Assembly (NCBI GenBank): GCA_958510825.1 | Contig: OY294047.1 | Location: forward strand, 2,914,001 to 2,978,000 | Length of the DNA stretch: 64,000 bases | Source of the DNA: Brachypterus glaber | Taxonomy: Eukaryota > Arthropoda > Insecta > Coleoptera > Kateretidae | Direction: 5' to 3' | Part shown: positions 13,201 to 25,200 of the stretch, one piece after another | Position numbering within the stretch: the stretch's first letter is position 1 | Layout of the letters: the number at the start of each line of letters is the position of its first letter | The notes under the pieces: generated by a model | Told to the model about the DNA's origin: nothing | Database searches by the model: none | The model's input: only the letters and a program-made list of their open reading frames with translations | Program-made: the position numbers and the translations under genes

Positions 13201-16200
13201 TTTTCTTTTTAAATCCTGAGCCGTTTGGAAAATACGTACCCTTGAAATTTCTAAAAAAACTCCTTTATAAAAATTTCCCTCATAATTCGGCAAAATTATT
13301 CCGTAAGCCTATGTTTCTATGTTTATTTTCAACGTTGATGAGTCATAACTGAGGAGTTAACGCCGACTACTGTTTATGAGTAGTACAATCTTACGCAGGT
13401 TACGCTAAAATCGCCCTTTGGCTTATAAATTCGTAAAACTTTCGTATTTTTTATAAAATTGTTTTAATTATAAATTGATTTACCCAAATTTGTTACAGGC
13501 TGCTCTTAAAAGTAAACACTTTACAAAATGATATAATCGATCTAATCCTGGACGAAATTACCAAGATAGCATCAGATGAGTGTGAAGATACATCATGGCT
13601 TCGTCAACTTATAAACCCGTTACGATATCTGCCGTATATTCACGAACCAAGCTGCTTAACCACAAAATTGTTGGATATATTGGAAATATCCACACTGCCT
13701 GTTCAGCTGGAGATATTGGATTCGATTCCAGAAATTATCCCGGATAGCCAGTACAGCCAAACTGCTAAACAGTTGGGAAGTCTTATTGATGACAATGATG
13801 ACCTTTGCGGAGCTATTATCGACTGCTTAAACGCCTTAAACATCGAGTCAGACATAAGACTTGGAGTTCAAGATAAAATTTTAGCAAAACTCATGGGCGG
13901 AACGTCATTAAAAATATTTCCAATACTTCTAGAATTCCTGATGACTGACAGTAAATCTCAAAACATAGTTCAAACGTTCCTAAAAATTCGAAATGCTTTA
14001 GATTCACTGATGTTTTCATGTGAATCTAGCTCAGACAAAGAATCGAGTAAAATACTCATTTTTAATAAGCTACAGACATTTTCTAGAACACCAAAATCAA
14101 ATTCCGATGCGTGGTTAAACATGATTATAAGCATTAAAAATAGCTCTGATCATAAACCTATAGACTTGTTAATGCTCTTTATGCTACATTCTTGTATCAA
14201 ACACAAAAAACGCATTATCGAAGGACTGATTAAAAAGAAAATAGCTGCTGGATTTTTTAAAATAAACATGTTGGAAAAATTGTTTGATGGTTATATTCCT
14301 CAACAATTATTTAGAGATTATTTTCAATCTATGATTGAGATCGGTTCGTCTCTGATCCGAGTTAGTCAAGACCAAGCAATTTCAGAATTCGTAACGACAC
14401 TATTTCGAATCCTGTTTAAAAATAAGTATACCGAAGCCATATATCGAAAAGAAATTCTAGACAGCCTTATTTTACTAACGGGAACTACTAACCAACAAAC
14501 AATCAGTTTAATCCTCAACATAATCCAGCATTTCTTAGCAGACAGTGATAAATTACGTCATCATACTATAATACTTATGCGTCTTTTAGAAAAACTAGAC
14601 ACATTTGACTTGAATGACATCAAAAACGTATTTGAAGTTATATGCGCATTAACTTGCGGTGAAAAAGCAGACGATGCGATGTCAGGTTTAAAGGATGAGA
14701 TACACATTATAGTTAGAAAACAATTGAGCAGTTCACAGCGTTCTATTAAACACAGAGGGATAATTGCATCCGTTGTAATGGCTAAACATATCGTAGAAAC
14801 TTCCAACGATGAAAGCGAGATAGAAAGTAATGGTGATATTTTAAGTATTGCCCAACTACCGGCTGGGCTGGCAAGAGATGCAGGTTGTCTATTGGAATTA
14901 ACCAGTGCTTCTACTTCTGGAGTTCCGGAACTAATGGGCTTATACTACGACCAACTGGCTTCAATGTTAATGACAAATAAACATTTGAATAAATATTTCT
15001 TGACTTGGCTGAATGACACTATAACAAATGACTTCGAAAAGGATTATATTACTGATGATATGCCGGATAACGTTGGTGATTTAGAATTTAGCATGCAATA
15101 TGTGTTAAACAGTACTCTTGAAATGAAGGATCCAGATAAACCAATAGGTATTAATATAGCTGGACTAACTATTGGTAAACAAACAAATGAATCGATTGTT
15201 TTACTAGCGCCACATTTTAGATTGTTGCGGCTATTACATTACAGGCAACATGACGGAAATCTTTCCTCGATCGAGGCAACACTGGGTTGCGGGGTAATAC
15301 TTCCCAAATACAGTGATATAACAGATCTTGATTCAGACGATGTGAAAAAAATGGCGGACTGTTTATTCCACTGTGCAAATTGGTTTAGGGAAATATTAAG
15401 TGGTTTTGTTACTCAAAAAGAAATACAAATGAGGGCAAAAATATTGGAGAGGCTAAACAATCTAATAACTATAGAAAAGCAGTTAGATTTATGCATGGAA
15501 ATTGTTCCAGAATATAAGTTACCTGTTAGTTATTTTGACTCGTTATCACAAATTAGTAAACAAACGGCTTCATCTCATAAAGAAAAAACGAAAAATCCCA
15601 AAAAGAGGTTCAAATCTTCAGACACTGCACGTCCTACAACGCAAGATCCTAATGATACAACACTGGTTTCACTACCCGCTCAAAGTCAAAAAAATAAAGC
15701 CTCTAAGAAAGTTACGGCTGTTGAGAGTAGTATTATATTTAGAGAAGTAGACACTGATTTAATAATCTTATTGAAATATCCTCTTGACTTGGGAAACGAA
15801 AATGTAACACAGTCGCTTAAAATAAGTTTGGATCAGTTCAAATTTATCATCAAAGATTATGTAGCCAAATTAGAAATATTAATGAAAGGGCAAAAGAAAG
15901 GTTTATCACATTTGAATGTTGTCGAACCTTTAAGTATGATAAAAGACTGTGTTTACAATCTACCAAATATTGATAAACACTTAAAGGTTATAATAACAAA
16001 AATAAATGAATTACTAGAAAAAACAGATGGGCGTCATGATTTGCCTGCAATGTTTACAGAAGAAGCTATAGAAATGAAAGAATGTTTTGGACTTATACTG
16101 AGAAGCTATTACCTGATATTCAGTTGGACCGGGTTCCAGCATTCAAAGAATTTGGACTTGCTGAGGACTATTTTAAGGTCTCTACGACCCGAACAATCAC

Positions 16201-19200
16201 AAACTCTAAACTCTGCAAATAGATTAATAGTGGAATTTATTAACAGACTTGCTACCTATGTTGATAACTGTTTGGTAATATCTCACGCTGTATCGTTGGT
16301 TAAAATAATGGAGGCACTGTATTCCACTACCGTACCTACTGCTGATATGCAAAAAAAGATAGTATCTGTTAGCTCGAAGTTTTTAAGTAAGAGATGGTAT
16401 AACATAAAAGGAAATATCGACTCAGGGAAAGCATCTAACGCTAATATTGATATTTTAATCAAGTCTTACTTAACTGGAGCGAGCATTCAGGCAATATGTG
16501 GAATTGTGGGAACTTTGCAAGAAGAAGCAGCGTTATTGAAAACAAGGGAAGATTGTCTGCATATGTTGGCCAGCGTAGACAAACAGAACTTTCACATTTT
16601 TTACGCTGATATATGCTCTGCTTTACACGATCGAGTTAAGACAGAGATACAGGCTCTTACCAACAAAAATCATCTTGTGTTATGGAAAACAACCGCATTA
16701 ACTATGGAAGGATTGTTGGCTGTGGCTAAAATCCACGAAAATAAAACGAACTTGACCAGTTTCCTTAAGAAGTCGATCATGATTTTAAGAATATTTTTAT
16801 CACAGGGCGTTCCAATGATGGAACTTATGCTAAAATCGAGTCCTGATGAAGTAGTTAAAATCTTAAAATCCATACAGACTAGTACAAGATTCTTACATCA
16901 CTTATGTTGTGCCTCCAAGTTGGCCAAAAATACTGCTATTATGGCTTACGTACCGCAATTCAGACTGATTCTTGAAACTTTAGTGTATAGAGTTAAAGCT
17001 GCTTTGGTGGCCAATAATTGCTCTGAAGCTTTCTGGATGGGAAATTTGAAAAACCGAGATCTGCACGGAGAAGATATTTTGACCCAAAGCACTGTGGTAA
17101 CCGAATCGTTGGAGGGAGAAGAAAGCGACAGAGAGCTTCCTGATGATGATAGTGACATTGAATTGACGGGGTCTGACGTTGTAAACAACAAATCCGACAG
17201 CGAAGTTTATGATTAATGGTATCCATACAGTATGTATACCATTACTATGTAACTATGCCAACGAATTAATAACTCTTCTTTCTAGAATACGCATACCATT
17301 AAAATAAAGTATCAGCAACATCTCGGTTTGTTTGTAAACAAATAGTAGGTATATTCAGGCCTGAACAATAACATTTACCAGTAACTGGTATTGTTGTCTC
17401 TGTTAGAACAAAGATGTGCGAGTAAGACAGACGAATGTTTATGTTGCCGACGTTTTTGTTACTTTTAACGAATAAAATGCCTATTCTAGAGAGAAGAGTT
17501 ATTAGTTCGTTGAACTATGTCCGCCACAAAGAAGTGGGACAAGAAGTTAGCAACGAACGCTACATATTTTTGATATTTTAACAATTTAAATCAAACTCTT
17601 AAAACCTCAAACCTAATGGACCAGCCTCCATGATTAGTTTATAATTAGGTTTAGTGTTATTTATATACTTTTGTTTGTTAATGTTCTTAATCTTTGTTTC
17701 ATATTTAATTTACCGTATTTGTAAGTTGTATATATTAATTAAATCTTTTTTATTTTCTTTTAAGTATTTTTGTTTTATTTAATAATAATTAAATCAAAAT
17801 CAGTTCAACTACATGCAATATTAAGAAACCGATTCTATTGATCCAAGATAAAAGTAATCAATTCAATGACATTTACATTTTAGGTACTTCATTTTAACTG
17901 ATTATGGTAATTCTAATTAAAAATTTCCTATTTTTGTATTTTAGTTTTTTAATTGGTCATAAATTATCTATAATAGATTAAATTGGTAAATATTTATATG
18001 TAAACATTTTAGAATGAATCTACACTTCAAAATCTAAGTCAATTTTAAAGGATTATTTATTACAATACGTATTATAATTTAATTTTTAAAATAACAAAAA
18101 AGTATACAGGGTGTTAATGAATACGTGTGCCAAAAGTATAGGGCCTGTAGGAAATGTAAATATAGGCAGAATAGTCCCCATAAACATATGTCCTAAAACG
18201 ACTCGTAAGGGGGCTACGCTCCTTCAAAAGGGGTTCTAAATATTCGATTTTTGTTTAATAACTTAGAAACCCTTTGTGTTAAAGCAACGAAGCTTTGCAT
18301 GTGAACTATTCTTAATAGGGCTCATCTTCGCATGTTATTGTCATGTACCTATTTTAACCAGGGGCGTGCGAAACGGGAGGCCTTATCAGTTTTTTGTCCC
18401 AATCATTTTTCTGTGTAACTTTTTTGTGATATTATTTTTGGAATATGATCCCTCAGGCCAAAATACATAAAAAGGTACTCTTGTTGTAATACTGTAGGAT
18501 TAACCGTTTTCGAGAAAAGTTCATTTGAAGGTGATATTTCACGGTTTAAGGACGAAAAATTAAATACTAAAATGGTAAAAAACAAAATTTCAATGATGCA
18601 GGGTTATTCTGTATCAAAAACTAAGAAAAAAGTTTCTATACACGTAGGTCGAAAAATAGTGTGTAAAGCTACTACTATGGCCCCTTTAAAAATGGTGCAT
18701 TTTTGGGGGACCATAGCTCCCCTAGGATTGATTTTTGGAAAGGCCTGTATATGAGGTTTTTTCTTAGTTTTGATCATCATTGAAATTTTGGTTTTCAATA
18801 TTTTATTATTTTATTTTTGGTTCTCGAAACGTAAAATTTCACCTTTAAATGAACTTTTCTCGAAAACGGTTAATCCTACAGTATTACAACAAGAGTACAT
18901 TTTTTATGCATTTTGACCTGAGGAATCATATCCCAAAAATAATATCACAAAAAAGTTACACAGAAAAACGTTTGGGACAAAAAACTGATAAGGCCTCCCG
19001 TTTCGCACGCCCCTGGTTAAAATAGGTATTAATTAATTATTATTAATTAACTAAAAAAGGCAAATCGGCGCCAGTGAGAATCGAACTCACGCTAGCTTGG
19101 CTAGTTGGCTTGTCATGTAGACGCAGTAGCCAACTGAGCCAAATCCTCCCAGATGGACTTTTTCAAAGTTTCTTATCTTTTCATGAAACTATATACCAAG

Positions 19201-22200
19201 ATTTTTTTTTATCGAGGATGTTTTTTGGCTGTTTTGGGAAATTTGAAACTACCGTATAATACTATTCTAGCGCAGGCGCTATGAGTAGTATAATAAGAAA
19301 CATTCAAAGGGCACAGATGAAAAAGGATTTTGCAGGTTTGCCAGTTCCCTATATTTTAAATTATGTCTTCACTCTTATTCTTGGCAGAAAACGTCAAATT
19401 AAGGCAGCTAGCGCTACTCGCTGTGAATAGGCCAAATCTATAAAATTGTACATTTCCCATTTATTTTGCACAAAATCACATTTTTTCAACTTACCTTTTC
19501 ACCTTGGTTGTGGTTGGTAATAATTCCTTCCTTTATGAATAGTCCATAATCTACATAAAACTTTTCAAATTCCGGTTGATTCTTTTTCAAATGTTCTTGC
19601 AAAAACTTCAATATTCTTGTTGTCAAAACATCTCTCAGTTTCCTAAAATAATTATAAGAAAATTTAAAAATAAACACAAGATTTTATAAGAATTGAGTTA
19701 AGTACTTATGTAACTATTGCCGATTTTTTGTGGGGCAGCGGTTACTAACCAAGTTAGGGGAATATCTTTTTAACTCATCAATCAAACAGAGAAAGAGTAA
19801 CATACTGGTTAACCGGCGTTACCACAAAAAATTGAATTATGTTATGAAAGTGTAACCAAAAAAGTAAAAGTTACTGTTAAATAAATAACACAGCTGGAAA
19901 CCCTAGTAACAATTTTTGTCAAGTCTTAAGCAAGTCTGGCTCAAGATTCTTGATCAAGTAACTGCATTCAGATTTTGACAATTCTGGCGCAAGATACTGG
20001 CGACAGATTCTTGTTCAAGAATTGCTACAGATACTTCGTCAAGATTCTTGGACAAGTCTTGAGCAAGAATGTAGCAGGAAAAATTGACAAGAAATCGAAA
20101 AGCGATCTCTATCATGATCAGATCGTACTTGTTAGAGTAGGTCAAGATTCTTGACCAAGAATCTTGTCAAATTGCTTGCTACAGACTTGACGAACAGACT
20201 TGACAAAGTATTACTAAACGCTCTGCATCCAGATTTTGACAATTCTGGCGCAAGATACTGTCGACAGATTCTTGCTCAAGAAGTGTCAAAGAATTGCTAC
20301 AGATGACTGTGACAAGATTCTTGGACAAGCCTTGAGAAAGACTGTAGCAAAAAAAATTGACAAGAAATCGAAAAGCGATCTCTATCATGATCAGATTGTA
20401 CTTGTTAGAGTAGGTCCAGATTCTTGAGCAAGAATCTTGTCAAATTGCTTGCTACAGACTTGACGAACAGACTTGACAAAGTATTACTAAACGCTCTGCA
20501 TCCAGATTTTGACAATTCTGGCGCAAGATACTGTCGTCAGATTCTTGATCAAGAAGTGTCAAAGAATTGCTACAGATGACTTTGTCAAGATTCTTGGACA
20601 AGCCTTGAGAAAGACTGTAGCAAAAAAAATTGACAAGAAATCGAAAAGCGATCTCTATCATGATCAGATTGTACTTGTTAGAGTAGGCCCAGATTCTTGA
20701 GCAAGAATCTTGTCAAATTGCTTGCTACAGACTTGACGAACAGACTTGACAAAGTATTACTAAACGCTCTGCATCCAGATTTTGACAATTCTGGCGCAAG
20801 ATACTGTCGACAGATTCTTGCTCAAGAAGTGTCAAAGAATTGCTACAGATGACTGTGACAAGATTCTTGGACAAGCCTTGAGAAAGACTGTAGCAAAAAA
20901 AATTGACAAGAAATCGAAAAGCGATCTCTATCATGATCAGATTGTACTTGTTAGAGTAGGTCCAGATTCTTGAGCAAGAATCTTGTCAAATTGCTTGCTA
21001 CAGACTTGACGAACAGACTTGACAAAGTATTACTAAACGCTCTGCATCCAGATTTTGACAATTCTGGCGCAAGATACTGTCGACAGATTCTTGCTCAAGA
21101 AGTGTCAAAGAATTGCTACAGATGACTTTGTCAAGATTCTTGGACAAGCCTTGAGAAAGACTGTAGCAAAAAAAATTGACAAGAAATCGAAAAGCGATCT
21201 CTATCATGATCAGATTGTACTTGTTAGAGTAGACCCAGATTCTTGAGCAAGAATCTTGTCAAATTGCTTGCTACAGACTTGACGAACAGACTTGACAAAG
21301 TATTACTAAACGCTCTGCTTTGCTCATCAATTTAAATGTTTTTTTTTTGTAATTTTAGAGCAAAATAGAAAAAAATTGTATAAAGCACTCGTTTCATAAC
21401 ATGTTTATAGCCCACTAGTACTTCGGAAAATTCGCTCGTTTTCTAAACTTGTACTCGTGCGCTTAAAACGTATGTTATGAAACTAGTACTTTAATATACT
21501 ATTATTTTGTAGGACTGTGTTGTTTGAAGTTGCGTTGATGACATTTTATTCAAATTTTTGCAGCAAAAACCCTGGAAATCAGCCTTATTATAGAAACTGA
21601 CCTTATTAACTGACTGTTTTGCAAAAGTTCTCTACTCAAGTTCAAAGGAATATCTTCAGAGTCTACGACTCCCTTGATGAATCTTAACCATTTTGGCAAA
21701 ATATTGTCAGTCCTACTTTTAATTAAAACTTTCTTGGTATACAACGCTACTCCGGATTCAGTCTCTCTTGACATTTCAAAGAGCCCTAAAATTCATGTAA
21801 ATTTAAGAATTTTAAAAATATATGCCATATACTGTAAGGATAAATGAAGATAAGAAAATTTTGGAACATACGGAGGTTAAGGGTTAAACCTTAAAGCAAA
21901 ATTTCCTTTCAATTTCTATAGTTAAAAAAAATGTTATGTAACAAATGGGGGGGGGGGGCTTCAAAATGTTACGCCGCGTTACATGGCGGGTGGGCGTCTA
22001 AAATGGCCATATTTTGCGTTACGAAATACTAGACCCTGGTAGAAAAGTACATAAATCTAACTTAATATTAGATTAGTGACATTTTTATGTTTAGTCTCAA
22101 ACGTTATACAAACTAACGTTAGTTTCCTAACTAAATTCTAACCTTCTAACTTTATTTTTTTTTAAATTTCCATTATTAATACGTAAGCTATAGTAGAAAA

Positions 22201-25200
22201 TACTCATTTCAGACAGCATTGTGCTTAGGTTTGATAATTATTTATTATTTCTGTAAGTTTAAAAAAATATCCCCCAAAAGTCAAAATTATAGTAAGTCTG
22301 ACAACGCTGTACTAGAATTGGAACAATATTTTAAGATTATGAATGTATAAATAAATATTAACTAACTAAATATAAAGTTTTTCTGAGAGGTAAACGTGTT
22401 TATCGAAGTATAACAGGATATTACACGCAAAAATATTTAGGGCCACCTAAAAAGATGGCTATTTTACAAATAAATGTAACGAAATGATGTTTAAAAATAT
22501 TATGATTACTAAAATATATTAAGATTTATTTATATAAATAAATTTGTCTCCAGCTGCCATTTTATGATGCAGGTAGAAATTTCCTAGTTCGCCACGCCCC
22601 CTCCGAAAGTTAGAAATTAAACGTACTTATAACGTATTTCTAACTTAAAAAGCCAACGTTAGATTAAGGTTTGTAACTAACGTTTGATTCCAACGTTAAA
22701 AAGCGGGACAATGCACATATTTTATAACGTTCTTTTAAACAATTTTCTAACATTAGAAAAACGTTATTCTAACGTTAAATTTCTTACAGGGGAACGTTTC
22801 CCTATGACGTTTTAGTCTATACCTGGTTTTCCTTCAGGGAAATACAACAAAGCTCTAATGGAAAGTGGTGCATCCGTTTTGTAATGTAAAGTATATCTAG
22901 GCGTGTCATAACTTCCACTTATAAACCTATAGAAATCGTTGTGCTGTTGTGGAGTTATACTTTTGGCATCGGACAGCCAAAGTGGTTGCACGATGTTGGC
23001 CTTTTTTCCGTTCAGGTACAGAGGACAACCGACGAAATTGCTGTATTTGTTGATTATATTTTTGACAGTGTCGTCGTCGGAGAATTCTCTGCAGTCGGAC
23101 TTTAGATGGATCACGATTTTGGTTCCGTATTGAACGCCATCTGCAGGTTGAATTTCGTAAGTGCCAGTGCTAAAAAATAAACAAGCCGTGAAGATATGTA
23201 ATGCTACGCATTCCATTATACATTATTCATAGTAAATGGTATCATACATTTCCCAAAATAAAAAATAACAAAAAAATACATTTTTTTTTAAAAAGACTTT
23301 TTTTAAAAACGAAAAATTATTGAAAAAAAAAATCAAAAACAAGTTTTTTTTATTATTTTTTTTTGCGAGAACGAAAAATTAAAAAAAAAAGATAAAAAAA
23401 AACTTTTTGGTCTTTTCAAAATTTTTGAATTTTTTTCATTTGTAGAATTGATCCTTTATTTCAACATAATTAAAACGCATTGAAAAATAAAATTTTACCC
23501 ATCTGAACTCCATTTGTATCCTTCATCTTCCATAAGTGATGATCTGGAAAATACTTCAACTTTATCAGCCACCATAAAGGCACTATAAAACCCCACACCG
23601 AACTGACCAATAATATTATTGTCTCCTGTTACTTCTTTGGTTTTCATTTGTTCAATGAATGCCTAAAATAGATTAAATTTATTTTAATAATAATAATAAT
23701 AATACTTTATTACATCCAAGAAACAGTTAAAATACACATTATTAATTTTTTTAAATTCAAGTACCTAAGGCATGATTGTTACTAACTAAAAAAATACAAT
23801 TATGATACAATTTACATTGCTAAGGACCTGAGTAAGAACCCATTTGTAAGTTTACAAGAGATCATCACAAATAAACAGTTATTGAGATTAAAAGTGTTTT
23901 TTTTATGGTTTTTAAGTTTAAGTTTTCATAAATAGCAATTAAATCATTATATATATTTACTCCCTTATATAAGATAGATGATTGACCATATCTAGATGTG
24001 ACGGGTGGGATTTCCAGATGGTGTAAGGCGACAAGGAGTGAATATGGTGGAAGGTGGTCAAAATCACCCAAAATAACCATTTATGATTTTTTACCTTTGA
24101 TCCAGATTTTGCTATAACTCCTAAATTATTTTGTAGATCCGTTTTGGACATGCCAACTCCAGTATCCTGAAAAATATAAAAATTTTTAATGTCAATTTCC
24201 GTAAATTTTATTTTATACCTATATATACTGTATTTAAAATACAACTAACCTGTATTGTTATGGTGCGATTTTGTTTATCTGTAGAGACATGTATTTCTAA
24301 AGCACGATCAACCTCTTTAAGTTTTTTGGATTCTTCTCCACCAGACACATTGATATATCTAAATTTTTCCAACGCATCACTTGCATTAGAAATCAATTCT
24401 CTAATAAATACTTCCTTTTCCGAATATAGAGATCTTGCAACTATATCTAATAACATCCGTGTCTCTGCTTGAAATTCATGTTTTGTGCTTTCTCCTAAAA
24501 AGATAAAATTAATTTATTTTCAATTATATTTAGTTTTGATATGAGCCACGTGTGCAGGAGATGTGGGGAAGGGGACGAGGAGCCCTACCACCTCATATGT
24601 GAATGTCCATCCCTAATAGGCCTAAGATAGAGGTACTTTGGAAACGATTTGATGGAACCAAACGAGATCATGAACATTTCCCTGAAACCGTACCTGGACT
24701 TTATAAAAGAAACAGGGATGATATGAGGAGAACTGTGCGGTTAAGACAAAGGTCCCTAGGGACCAGGTGTTGAGGGCTGTGAACCCCGCACTGAACTAAA
24801 CTAAACTAACTAAAATAGTTTTGATAAATAATTTAGAAAAAAGGCTATTTTAAAAAATTTTAGAACATGCTTTGCTTTAATGCAGCATGTTCTCATTTTG
24901 TACATTTTCCTTAAAAAAAAAAAAAACAAGAATAGGAAAAAGCGGCACATGAGATTTTTTTTACATACATATATATTTACTTATTTTTTTCACTGTATGT
25001 TTATAATATGGGAAAACCTAATAAATATGGAAATTCTATGGACATAAATTTTATTACAGACAAAGCACCAAAAATACAGACAGTCTAAACTAAACACAGA
25101 TGGATGGCAAGCCCCAAGTTGGCGGCCCTCTATCTCAGCCGCCTACTGCGTTTGATAATAATAATAATAATAAACTAGATGAAACGTTGCAAGCACCCTG

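Noticed and set aside
13668..17216. FANCD2 starting at the internal ATG 13,668
   Set aside because: The frame is open back to a good acceptor at 13,498 and the upstream exon restores conserved sequence (SLLR/LLLKVN), so the true start is at 11,711.
14561..17226. Minus-strand frames within FANCD2 exon 2
   Set aside because: Antisense shadows of the conserved FANCD2 coding sequence.
19065..19150. Functional tRNA gene on the minus strand
   Set aside because: A and B box-like sequences and the T stem are present, but the acceptor ends do not pair, so only a tRNA-like/SINE call is supportable.
20179..21246. Overlapping 63-69 codon frames on both strands in the satellite
   Set aside because: They repeat with the 273-bp period on both strands simultaneously, which reflects repeat composition rather than genes.
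19918..21317. Possible CRISPR-like array
   Set aside because: Units are 273 bp without unique spacers, in a eukaryotic intron.
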